Origin: Karalla daura
Lineage: Eukaryota > Chordata > Actinopteri > Chaetodontiformes > Leiognathidae
DNA length: 64,000 nucleotides
NCBI GenBank assembly: GCA_029224185.1
Contig: CM055191.1
Span: forward strand, 21,132,172-21,196,171
Direction: 5' to 3'
Translations under genes and position numbers: made by a program
Notes under the pieces: model-generated
Databases searched by the model: none
Seen by the model: the letters and a program-made list of their open reading frames with translations, nothing else
What the model was told of the DNA's origin: nothing
Shown: positions 47,946 to 58,284 of the stretch, piece by piece
Position numbering within the stretch: position 1 is the first letter of the stretch
Layout of the letters: each line of letters starts with the position of its first letter

Positions 47946-49190
47946 ACACTGATGCCAAGTGTTGGCTAATTATGTGATACACAAATGGCAGAAATGGCAC
48001 ATTGGGTAAGTCATGTATTCACTTATACATTCAGGTAGATTTACTTTGCAGCACTATAAGAACAGATAATTTAATAACCTGCAAAAATGACATTACGTAA
48101 CATAAAATATGCTAAGAAAATTCTCCCTGTTTCACCAGCCAAACTACACACAAGCGCAAGTGAAATATGGATAAGACAGAATGTTAAAATGGCTAAAAAT
48201 CATTTTGATGAATAAATTAGTCACTTCTGAGACCAAAACAGCAAAGTCAATAATAATGATAGATATCGCATGCAATCGATAAATAAAAGTGTGGGAGCAG
48301 CTGTTTTCGCACCGCTTTGCTCGGTAACTCAGCCCTGCAAACCTCTGTGCAAAGAAAGGACTGAGACTCTGTCCAAAGGTTGGCTGTGATTTTCTAAACC
48401 TGGGTTAGTGATCCCGCTGCTGAGGCACTGGATTTTAGAGTATGCCAAGCCAAACCATGACATTCTTGTGCTACGATAAACTGAAATGAATGAGAAAAAT
48501 ATGAACATTTCCTTTGGCGAGTGCTGTTGAGCCTTTTTAGACACAGTTTCAAACTGACCTTAAAGTTCAAGGGGAACTTCTAAGATTACACACACTCATT
48601 TGCCTTTTTTCATCCTACAATGGGGAAATTTCAAGTAAAGTGACAGCATGTTTTCTTCTAGCAAGTGATATGCATGTTTCTCTTCATACAGTTGTCCAGA
48701 TATAGGACAGCCATAACTGGGTTATCTCTATTAGTGTTCTTATGGTGTTTTCATTTTCAGAAGCCGGTAGAACACCATCTTGGGGCTTATCCAGTAAATT
48801 GGACAGGATACCATTTATTCACACTTCTATGTCCTATTAACAACAAAGTCAAGGGTCTAGTTGACCAGAATTTTATCCTGGGGGCCTGACCTTTTGGGGT
48901 GGCATCTCATTGGCATCCTTGTGATCCCTCCACCACCCAACAAACAGCTAAGTTCGGGCTTGCATACCTGAACATAGATGGGTTTAGGCAAATTGAGGTG
49001 CAGAGTTGTGGTCTGGTATTATGTCAGAATCTGCCTCTGTTCAGATTCACCTGTTTCTTACATGCATTTCACAATTGAAAATGTATCCATTAATGAGGAC
49101 CTGCTGGAGACTGTAGAGACTGTTGCTGAAAACTGCTATAAAAGGGTTTGAGTTGAGGGAAAGTTCTCTCTTCTTTCCCTCTAAATTGTG
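47946..49190. other. Intergenic RIMS2 to DC-STAMP array
   Basis: 1.2 kb of AT-rich sequence. No gene, RNA or recognised repeat could be supported. Confidence 0.5.
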
Positions 49191-49360
49191 TTCTAAGTAA
49201 CTGAAAGCTGAACAAAATGCAGTCCTTCCACGAAGTCAGCCTCAATTCGTATGATTCATACGACTCTCTTAGTGGACGAGAAAGAGCTGACTGGGCAGTC
49301 ACAAATTGGTGAGATGGAGAAATGTGATGGTGAAGTTCCTCTTTTAGCTGTATATACAGA
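49191..49360 (+). promoter_or_regulatory. DC-STAMP copy 1 promoter region with TATA box
   Basis: A TATATA box lies at 49351-49356, inside a block of about 200 nt shared with the equivalent region of copy 2 (from about 51945). Transcription would start about 25-30 nt downstream and make a short leader exon. Confidence 0.5.
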
Positions 49361-49379
49361 CACTGCAAACTGCATGCAC

Positions 49380-49408
49380 AAGAAGACACTTCAGGCTTCA
49401 CAGGGCAG
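49380..49408 (+). other. dcstamp: DC-STAMP copy 1 leader exon (non-coding, predicted)
   Basis: Predicted from the TATA position at 49351 and the donor cagggcag|gtttgt. The donor is conserved in copy 2 (52152). The 5' end is approximate. Mammalian DCSTAMP also begins with a non-coding exon. Confidence 0.4.
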
Positions 49409-49876
49409 GTTTGTGCTTTTATTTCATTTAATTGTAATTCACAACAGACATACCACACACACTAGTTTAACATTCAAAATACATGTGTTCAGGTATAAAC
49501 TAAATTATGATTTAGAATTTTAAAAATGATATCTTGGGAAGTCATCCACGTTACCTTTCCTTTTTAAGTGCATTGCACCCCAGTCTTTGGTAGACTAAGA
49601 CTCAAACTTCAAATTCAAGTACAAATGCAAATATAAATGAATATGCAACTTTTCTACATAAAATTGTCCTCAAAACTAACTAGAGCCTTCCAAAACCTTT
49701 CTGCAATCTTTTACCATATTTATGTGTAGTTTCATTGTTTCAGCACATAAATATTTGTAGTCAAACATTAAAATGCCAAAACAATATGATAATTCTGACA
49801 AGGTGCCATAAACTGCATGCTAGTATGAGAAAACAACTATATTTTTCTGGGATTTCTCTTTTTTTTTCAAGTGAAT

Positions 49877-51459
49877 ATGGGCCTGAAGGATGTTGGCTCC
49901 CTGGCTGTGGATGTTTTCACGACAGGTCAAAGAGATGGCTGCCAAAGGACTCTCCTCCTCCTCCTCACCTGCAGCCTCTTCAGCCTGTTGCTCAGCTCCC
50001 TGCTCATCCTGTACCTCCTGTTCAGCCTGAGCTATGGGCTGGCAGTGGTTGGAGGGATTGCTGGCTGCTTCGGGACACTGCTGACTGTTGCCCTCTTTCT
50101 ATCTCAGAGGATGAGGTGCCTCGGGACTCTGTTTGTGATCTCCGTTTTCATGAAGAAGAGTCGCAACCTGCTCCTGACAGCCGGGACCAGCTTGGTAGTT
50201 TTTAGGAACATCAGGAACACATTGGAGAACCTGACGAGCCTGGTCAGGAGCATGATTTGCAACCTGAAGGCCAAGGAAGAAGCCATCCAAGATTCATTCA
50301 ATAACTATGAAAAGTTGTCAAAGTGGCTAGAAGATAGACTTGGAGAGTTTAAACAAGCATCACTGATAACTTTTGACTTTAGATTGAGTGTATCATCCAG
50401 AGTGGAATCTGAAGAGTTCGAGGAGAAACTCAGTGAAGCAGAGCAGAAGCTGAATCAAACCATAAGGCACGTACAGTCCAACATGCATATTATCTCCTCT
50501 GTTGTCGAAAGACTGTTTCCAGCCATCAGCTTCATTGTGCTTATGGTGTTTATAACACTGCATATAGGAAGATTCTGCAATGACATTAAGTATGAGAACT
50601 GGTTCATCAGCAGCAGATTTGTTAGTTTTGACAAGGAGCAGAAGGACAAGGGGAAGCCCCACGTCCTCCCCCTCACAGAGGAGGAAGAGACACTGTACCC
50701 CACCATCCCCTCTGCCCGTCCCACCATCACAGAGGGGAAAGCCATGCTGAAATTTGGAGTTCCAGTCATCTTTCATTTTGTAATTTGGTTCATTTTCATA
50801 GGTCTGGATGCCTTAATGTACTATTTTGTTGAGACTGTGGCAACAAGGTTTTCAGAGCTGGGACCAGTCAATGTGCCATTGTCTGTGCGGTTTCAGGTAA
50901 GTATGTTCATGAAACCAAAATGTTTCTGCATTTACAGTGTGGGTTCCAGTGAGACAGCATCTAAGTCCCTGTTCATTAATCTTCTTAGGGGAATGCAATG
51001 TTGGGACAACTACCAGTTAAAGATAGCTCCAAAACAAAAGACTTTCCTTACTCTATGACACCAGTGGAGAAGAAGTGTCTTCCTCAACCAAAGCTGCTGC
51101 TCTCTGACTCTGTGGTTCCTCTGGCTGTCATCCTGGTCATCCTGCTCATTATGGCTCTGGTAGCTCCCAAAGTGTCCCAGCTCAGACTGTTGCTGTGTGA
51201 GCGCTTCTTCTCTACTGCTGCAGAGGCCAGAGTCAAACACCTGCATGCCAAAATCCTGAGGAGGAGAGTGAAAAAAGCAACGTCCCAACTCGAACCTGTC
51301 CAATCCAAGGTAAAGATTATTTAGTATGTTCGGAGATTCTTGAGCCAAATGCAAAACTAACATGTCTTTCTTTATTTTTTCACATTTCAGCCACAATTGC
51401 ATTTGCCACAGTTGCCTTTGCCCTTCAGACGTAAACAGGATGCAGAAAGTAGAGTGTGA
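49877..51459 (+). CDS. dcstamp: DC-STAMP-like protein, copy 1
   Basis: Multi-pass membrane protein of the DC-STAMP family, needed in mammals for osteoclast and macrophage fusion. Coding exons 49877-50896, 50989-51309 and 51391-51459, all joined in phase 0, give 469 aa (human 470). The start is the ATG 5 nt after the tttttttttcaag acceptor at 49871. Hydrophobic segments lie at about residues 22-48, 50-72, 77-92, 95-112, 210-232, 290-315 and 380-400. The family block matches human: CNLKAK, KYENWFISSRFVSFD, HVLPLTEEEE, CLPQPKLLLSDS and AEARVKHLHAKILRRR. Poly(A) signals are at 51651-51656 and 51768-51773. The first intron stays open in frame. Orthology is supported by position between RIMS2 and DPYS. 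Confidence 0.92.
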
Positions 51460-51940
51460 CCGGCCTCTCTGCTTCATCTATTTCTTTTTGCTTTTTGCTT
51501 CGTTTCTTTGTTTGTTGACAAAAACGCAAAACAAAAAAACATGAAAACTCTGGGTTGAGAAAAAAAAATATTATTGCCATTTTATTACTATTTAAACTAT
51601 TTCAGTTTAACTATTTCACTTTAAAACGCAGAAAGTAAACTGTGACAAAAAATAAATGCCTCGCAGTTTTATTATATGGGTGGTGAGCGTGACCTAACCA
51701 AATACTGTTGATCTGAGATCCTGTTTGTCAATGTAAATCAAGCCTGCCAACCAACTGTTTTTGTGGGAATAAAACTATAATGGGTTGCAGCTTTGATTTT
51801 GTTGTATGAATGTATGTCTCCCTTTGGTCTTGGTAATTCCACAGATAAACTGCATTTGAATAATTGTACTAACATTATCTGGTTTCAGTTTCGTGCCCAG
51901 GTATTTGCTGAAAAAAATAATGTGCACCATCAAGTGCAAG
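51460..51940 (+). other. DC-STAMP copy 1 3'UTR and spacer
   Basis: AT-rich, with AATAAA at 51651 and 51768. Parts recur downstream of copy 2 (about 55690-55855), so the duplicated unit includes the 3' flank. Confidence 0.5.
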
Positions 51941-52105
51941 TGTTCTAAGAAAGGAAAGCTGAACAGAATGCAGTTCTTCCATGAAGCCAATCTCGATTCT
52001 TATAGGAGGACTCTCTTACTGGATGAGAAATACTTGACTGGGCAGTCACAAATTAATGAGATGGAGAAATGTGGCGAAGTTCCTCTTTTAGCTGTATATA
52101 CTGAC
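51941..52105 (+). promoter_or_regulatory. DC-STAMP copy 2 promoter region with TATA box
   Basis: Closely similar to the copy 1 flank. TATATA lies at 52095-52100. The region upstream stays open in one frame for over 80 codons, but that frame does not join in frame with the main exon, so it is treated as non-coding. Confidence 0.5.
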
Positions 52106-52124
52106 ACTGCAAGCTACATGCACA

Positions 52125-52152
52125 AGAAGAGACTGCAGGCTTCACAGAGCAG
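52125..52152 (+). other. dcstamp: DC-STAMP copy 2 leader exon (non-coding, predicted)
   Basis: Predicted short leader downstream of the TATA box, ending at the donor agcag|gtttgt. The 5' end is approximate. Confidence 0.4.
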
Positions 52153-52192
52153 GTTTGTGCTTTTATTTCATTTAATTCTAATTCACACACGC

Positions 52193-52204
52193 ACACGCAC
52201 ACGC

Positions 52205-52242
<38 letters not shown>
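52193..52242. repeat. (CA)n microsatellite in copy 2 intron 1
   Basis: About 25 CA units, the first part interrupted as CACGCA. It begins 40 nt after the leader-exon donor. At the same position copy 1 has only a short ACACACAC remnant (49451-49460), so it expanded after duplication. Confidence 0.95.
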
Positions 52243-52243
<1 letters not shown>

Positions 52244-52719
52244 AGTTTAACATTCAAAAATATATGTGTTCAGCTTAAAATTAAATTACTAATTAAGATT
52301 TTGAAAAATTATATCTTAGACTTAGATTTAGAGCCTTCATCATCATTGAACAGTAGTACAGAGTACATAAGCACAATAAAATTTGGGGCACAGCTCTCCT
52401 TTTTGTGCAAAGATCAGATAAATGATAAAACCTAAATATATACATATAAAGAACTTAACAACGCTGTATACAAATGAAATTACTATAGACAGGACTATGA
52501 TCACACGCTTTGCTGGAGATCAATTAAACTTGAGTGTGCGTATGTATTTTTCTCACTGAATATTGCACTTATGCTTGCTATTATTGAGAAAAGGGGAAAC
52601 GACTTATTGCACACATCCATGACTGACAATTACTGCACGTATTACTTGTTTACTGCACATTGCATAGCTTATTGCACTTGACCCTTGGTTGAAACAACAC
52701 AGGATTGTGTCATATGTTT

Positions 52720-53000
52720 GAGTTGTCAAGGACTATGGCCCTGTAGTAAAAACTGTCTCCGAGTCTGTTAGTCTGTGCCTTTAGCACCCTGAAACGTCTG
52801 CCAGAGGGCAGCAGCTGAAACAGCCGATGTTCTGGGTGTGCGCCGTCTCTCAGGATGTTTCGTCCAGTCATGAGACAGTGGGTGCTGTCGAGGTCCTGTA
52901 GGGAAAGTAGAGGGTGGCCGATGATCTTCTGGCCGGTGTTTCTAGCCCCCTGTTGTGCCTTCCTGTGTGCCATGGTGCACCTGGCAAACCACACAGAGAG
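52720..53000. mobile_element. Degenerate dispersed repeat in copy 2 intron 1
   Basis: Resembles a dispersed repeat common in teleost genomes, with the motifs aaaactgtctccgagtctg, cgtctgccagagggcagcag and gatgatcttctggccggtg. It is absent from copy 1 intron 1, so it inserted after duplication. I cannot assign the family or the exact ends; flanking TTGCAC-rich sequence from about 52560 may belong to it. Confidence 0.45.
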
Positions 53001-53286
53001 TGGTCATGTCGGCAGTCATGTCCAATTTACCTCTGTTTTTTAGTGCATTGCATTCCAATCATTGAACTCAAACTACAATTTCAAATATAAATGCAAACAT
53101 TAATGAATATATAACTTTTCCACGAAAAATTGTCCTCAGAACCAGTTGACACCCTCGGATACCTTCCTGCAATTTTCTGCAATCTTTTACCATGTTTATA
53201 GGTATTGTCATTGTTTTGACACATAAATATTGTTTGCCAATTATGGAAAATGACAATATTTTTCTGAGATTTTTTTTTTTTTTGAG

Positions 53287-53321
53287 TGAGTATGGGCCTG
53301 AAGGATGCTGGCTCCCTGGCC
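53287..53321 (+). pseudogene. Remnant of copy-1-type start exon in DC-STAMP copy 2
   Basis: A T-rich acceptor-like sequence followed by atgggcctgaaggatgctgg matches the true start of copy 1 (49872-49906). After GSLA codons the match stops at gtttgtgctttta, which looks like the leader-exon donor of copies 1 and 2. Sequence of copy 3 upstream type follows. It cannot be spliced in frame to the main exon at 53490 or 53516, so it is a broken start. Confidence 0.7.
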
Positions 53322-53515
53322 GTTTGTGCTTTTATAGTATGTCATGCATTTTCATTTAGATTGTATTTTAACATTCCAATACATTTCCAGGTTCTAATTC
53401 TGACAGAGGGTAGTTCAGCTAGTTCAGTGGTTCAGTTGTGCGACTGTGTAGATCTGCAATTGTGGGTTCTCTGAACCTCTTTGTCTCAGCATTTCCCCAA
53501 TATCTCAAATTCAGG

Positions 53516-55135
53516 ATGCATCTCCCTTGGGCTGCAATCAAACAGAACATCTTCGATGTTGGCTCCCTGGCTGTGGATGTTTTCACAACAGGTCAAAGAG
53601 ATGGCTGCCAAAGGACTCTCCTCCTCCTCCTCACCTGCAGCCTCTTCAGCCTGTTGCTCAGCTCCCTGCTCATCCTGTACCTCCTGTTCAGCCTGAGCTA
53701 TGGGCTGGCAGTGGTTGGAGGGATTGCTGGCTGCTTCGGGACACTGCTGACTGTTGCCCTCTTTCTATCTCAGAGGATGAGGTGCCTCGGGACTCTGTTT
53801 GTGATCTCCGTTTTCATGAAGAAGAGTCGCAACCTGCTCCTGACAGCCGGGACCAGCTTGGTAGTTTTTAGGAACATCAGGAACTTGTCAGAGAACCTGA
53901 CGAGCCTTGTCAGGAGCATGATTTGCAACCTGAAGGCCAAGAAAGAAGCCATCCAAGATTTATTCAATAACTATGAAAAGTTGTCAAAGTGGCTAGAAGA
54001 TAGACTTGGAGAGTTTAAAAAAGTATCAGCGATAACTTTTGACTTTAGATTGAGTGTATCATCCAGAGTGGAATCTGAAGAGTTCAAGGAGAAACTCAAT
54101 GAAGCAGAGCAGAAGCTGAATGAAACCATAAGGCACGTACAGTCCAACATGCATATTATCTCATCCATTGTCGAAAAACTGTTTCCAGCCATCAGCTTCA
54201 TTGTGCTTATGGTGTTTATTGGGCTGCACATAAGAAGATACTGCAAAGACATTAAGTATGAGAACCGGTTCATCAGCAGCAGATTTGTTAGTTTTGACAA
54301 GGAGCAGAAGGACAAGGGGAAGCCCCACGTCCTCCCCCTCACAGAGGAGGAAGAGACACTGTACCCCACCATCCCCTTTGCCCGTCCCACCATCACAGAG
54401 GGGAAAGCCATGCTGAAATTTGGAGTTCCAGTCATCTTTCATTTTGTAATTTGGTTCATTTTCATAGGTCTGGATGCCTTAATGTACTATTTTGTTGAGA
54501 TTGTAGCAACAAGGTTTTCAGAGCTGGGACCAGTGAATGTGCCATTGTCTGTGCGGTTTCAGGTAAGTATGTTCATGAAACCAAAATGTTTCTGCATTTA
54601 CAGTGTGGGTTCCAGTGAGACAGCATCTAAGTCCCTGTTCATTAATCTTCTCAGGGGAATGCAAGGTTGGGACAACTACCAGTTAAAGATAGCTCCAAAA
54701 CAAAAGACTTTCCTTACTCTATGACACCAGTGGAGAAGAAGTGTCTTCCTCAACCAAAGCTGCTGCTCTCTGACTCTGTGGTTCCTCTGGCTGTCATCCT
54801 GGTCATCCTGCTCATTATGGCTCTGGTAGCTCCCAAAGTGTCCCAGCTCAGACTGTTGCTGTGTGAGCGCTTCTTCTCTACTGCTGCAGAGGCCAGAGTT
54901 AAACACCTGCATGCCAAAATCCTGAGGAGGAGGGTGAAAAAAGCAACGTCCCAACTCGAACCTGTCCAATCCAAGGTAAATATTATTCAGTATGTTCGGA
55001 AGTTTTTGAGCCAAATGCAAAACTGTAACATTACTTTCTTTTTTCCCATTTCAGCCAGAATTTCTGCCACGACTGCACTTGCCACAGTTGCCTTTGCTCT
55101 TCAGACGCAAACAGGATGCAGAAAGTAGAGTGTGA
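53516..55135 (+). CDS. dcstamp: DC-STAMP-like protein, copy 2
   Basis: Same family and architecture as copy 1. Coding exons 53516-54562, 54655-54975 and 55055-55135, all phase 0, give 482 aa. The first exon probably begins after ttgtctcag at 53489, and its first in-frame ATG is 53516 (MHLPWAAIKQNIFDVGSLAV), a start shared with copy 3 rather than copy 1. From GSLAVDVF onward it is almost identical to copy 1 in exons and introns, with scattered replacements. The last exon is four codons longer than in copy 1 (PEFLPRLHLPQ). No close poly(A) signal; AATAAA occurs at 56090-56095. The 5' end is chimeric, so expression depends on which acceptor is used. Confidence 0.88.
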
Positions 55136-56225
55136 TCAGCCTCTCTACTTAATGTTTGTCTTTTTGCTTGTTTTTTTGTTTGTTTACAAAAACAAAACAA
55201 CATGAAAACTCCGGGTGGGGAAAAAAAGTGTTACTATATTGTGTTACTATATATTTTTCCTACTATGTCGCCAAACCAAATATGCCGCCGGGAAGGCTTG
55301 GCAGGAAGACAACACATAGCCTCCCGTTAGCTCCCAGTCTCACTTTACTACACTGCTGCTCCCACGGCTGGGCCTGCCTGCAGTGAGCTGGCAACCCAGG
55401 AATAGTGACCAGCTCCAGGTGGTGATGCTAGCATAGCCAGGGAGATGTACCACAGGATGGTTGGGAGAGAGAGTACAGAGCCTTGTGCCTGGTAGCAGTG
55501 AAGCAGTGTTTCTGTCTTATTAAGCCTATTTAGACATTTGACGCGGATTTAAGTAAAGGGAACAACAAAAAAGTGGGTGCAAAATTTGTCGCAAAAATTG
55601 AGATAATGACACCACAAAATTGCAAAAATCACCAAAAAAACTTGAAATCCTGGGGGGACTGCACTTTAATGAGCAGAAGGGTGCACTGTGACAAAAAAAG
55701 CAATTCTTCGTAGTATAATCCTTCGTATTGTACGGGTGGTGAGAATGACCAAACAAAATCCAGTCAACCTGAAATCTTGTTTGCAAATGTGAATCAAGTA
55801 GTAAAACTTTATTGGGTTGCAGATTTGATTTTTTTGTATATCTCCCTTTACGCTGATGATGCCATGTTGTTCCACATTAGTTCTACCTTCCCAATAAGTC
55901 TTATAACATCACAAAGTCAATGAATGTATCCTGTGATTTTTTTTCTTTTCTTTTTTTGCTTTGTGTGCAATTTTAATGCACAGTGTGATCGATTTTATTG
56001 CTTTTTATGCCAGTTGTGAAATAATGATAGATTCTCATGTCGCGATCTTGTGTAGATTTTTTTAATGACTGTATATGTGATAATTGTTTAATAAATAAGT
56101 CTCTTCAGAGTCAGAGTCCTGCTCAGTCACTTCCCTCATGCTTACCACACCCCCTGCAGAATTCACTTCTTACAATCACTGTGGCAACTCACCAGTTAAC
56201 CTGGTATTTAGTCTGCCTTTGCCCC
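55136..56225. other. DC-STAMP copy 2 3' flank with an insertion
   Basis: Flanks match the 3' region of copy 1 but are interrupted at about 55260-55690 by unrelated sequence, including GC-rich DNA (55280-55450) and an A-rich part (55556-55670). The insert is probably a repeat, but I cannot name it. Confidence 0.4.
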
Positions 56226-56229
56226 CGAC

Positions 56230-57090
56230 CATGCTCCTGTCCAGCTCTCCGGGGAACGACATGACGCCGAACACGCCGCTTCCTATATTCCACATGCTTG
56301 ATCCTCAGCAGACTTACCTTGTCGCCTCGGTGACAAGGGATCTGGAGGAGAGGGTCAGAGTGGCCACCCCGAATTAACCTGGTCCCAGCTCCTGCCTGCC
56401 TCCAGAGGTTCGATCAGAGCCACTGCAGTGGGCCCACTCTTCCCATTTTATGTGCCACCCTGGAGTACAGTGATCGCCTCATGCAGTCTTGTAGCAGTTC
56501 TGGTGGCCTTGGGGAGGATGTTCAGAGTTTCGTACAGACCTGCTCCTTCTGCAACTGTCACAAGACTTTTCGTCATACTCCTGCAGGATTGCTCCAACCA
56601 CAACCCATTCCACACCGCCCATGGTCTCACATATCTCTGGACTTCACCACAGGATTACCCCCATCTGCCGGCAACACAGTGACCTGACCATTGTTGACAG
56701 ATTCAGCAAGTTGTGTCATTTCATTCCACTGGTCAAGTTACCCTCAGCGAAGGAGATCAGAACTGGTCCTGCTCCATGTATTCTGCTTACATGGTCTTCC
56801 AGTGGACATTGTTTTGGATCAGTTTACTTCGATTCTTTGGAAAATGTTTTGTAGCTTTCTCTGCACCACTGTTAGTCTGCGATCCGGCTATCATCCTCAA
56901 TCTAGTGGTCAGACCGAGAGAGTGAATCAGGAGTTGGAGATGACTTTTCCAGGTCAGGAGAGAGGGGTGTCCTGTCCTTCGGTTCAGGCTTTCATTTGGC
57001 AATGTCAGAACACTTGGACCCACTCTCGGTCTGCCCTCAGTCGTACTTCTGGTCGATGCATTGCCTCTGCCAATAGGCACCGCTCAGTCA
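56230..57090 (+). mobile_element. Degenerate Ty3/gypsy retrotransposon, integrase part
   Basis: Pieces of gypsy-type Pol are spread over three forward frames: an integrase zinc-binding to core stretch (FVQTCSFCNCHKT, GLLQPQPIPHRPWSHISLDF, TIVDRFSKLCHFIPLVKLP), a core stretch with HGLPVDIVLDQ and SGYHPQSSGQTERVNQELE, and a C-terminal piece (SVQAF, ANRHR). Frameshifts, stops and a deletion after QELE show it is dead. No LTRs, reverse transcriptase or gag were recognised. It lies between DC-STAMP copies 2 and 3. Confidence 0.85.
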
Positions 57091-58020
57091 GAATCCACAC
57101 GGTACTACGATCAACAAAGTTTATTCCCGAACCGTCCATTGTCGTGCATTGTGCATTTGGGTTCTCCTGTGTCTGTGCGTGACATCTATGCTGTTTGGAT
57201 ACTGCAGCTGATAAGCTGTCTGTACCGTCTTCAGCACGATACAGCACATAATAGTTAAGTGATTGAACACTCTGCAACAAAACAACAACAAAACAATTAT
57301 GGGCTACAATTTCACTTTAGGTTAGCGTCAGCAGCCACTCAGCAACTCTAAATTTAATTTTACCTGTCACTTTGTATGTATTATATTGCATTCATTATAT
57401 TATGAGTCAGAACAATTTAATTTCTGAAGAATTCACCCCACCCTGTAAGCTTCAGGAAATATCATGCATATTTAGGAGATATGCCACACTTATGGCAAAT
57501 AACTGTCTCAGTTAGTAAATCTCATAAAACCGTTTCATTTCAGGGCACTGTTTCATACAATGTGTGCAAATAAACAACTAATTATACGTACTTTTACAAA
57601 TGTATATACTGTATGAATATTTTTACTCATGCTGTTTTACTCTTTCATCTGTATGTCACAGTCCAACTGGCCTCTCAGAAAACCTCTATACTGACAATGA
57701 CTGGAGGATCAGTATCTTGTGATAATTTTACTCCTTGAGAGATGTGTTTTAAATCCCTCAATATAAGCCATTTCTCAATGATTATCGCCTTAATCAGTAT
57801 AGAAAGGCTTGCTGGTTTGAAACATATTGTTAAAACAACGGCAGAAGTCTACGATTTACTGCAGCTGGGTTGTCTTATATGTATAAATAAAGCATAAATA
57901 CCTTTTAAAGCCAAAACACATTTTAGTGTGACGTTGTCAACCTTCAGATTCTGTGAGGTTCTGCTTTTGGTTAAAAAATAGGGATGACAGGGCCCTGACG
58001 AATGTCTGAGGTTTGAGGGG
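57091..58020. other. Spacer between gypsy fossil and DC-STAMP copy 3
   Basis: AT-rich. No gene or named repeat is supported. The first 200 nt may be the edge of the retroelement or of another insertion. Confidence 0.4.
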
Positions 58021-58101
58021 ACAGAGGAGTTCCTCTTTCAGCAGTATTTAAGGACTCTACCAGCTACAGACGTGGGAATAGATCAGAAGCTACACAAAGC
58101 A
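58021..58101 (+). promoter_or_regulatory. DC-STAMP copy 3 promoter and leader exon (predicted)
   Basis: ttcctctttcagcagtattt matches the copy 1 and 2 promoter core, with TATTTAA at 58045-58051 in place of TATATA. A leader of about 25 nt would end at aaagca|gttagt, a weaker donor than in the other copies. Confidence 0.45.
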
Positions 58102-58284
58102 GTTAGTGCTTTTATATGTCATGCATTTTTATATAGATTGCATTTTAACATTCCAAATATACATTTCCAGGTTCTAAGAGTAGAGTAGTTGATAGATCTG
58201 CAATTGTGTGTTCTCTGAACCTCTTTGTTTTTTAGTCTCTGTTGCACTACAGTCTCAGCATTTCCCCAATAGCTAAAATTCAGG

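Noticed and set aside
51893..52435. 180-codon frame upstream of DC-STAMP copy 2
   Set aside because: It crosses the TATA box, leader exon, donor and CA repeat, and does not join in frame with the main exon. Copy 1 has stops in the equivalent frame.
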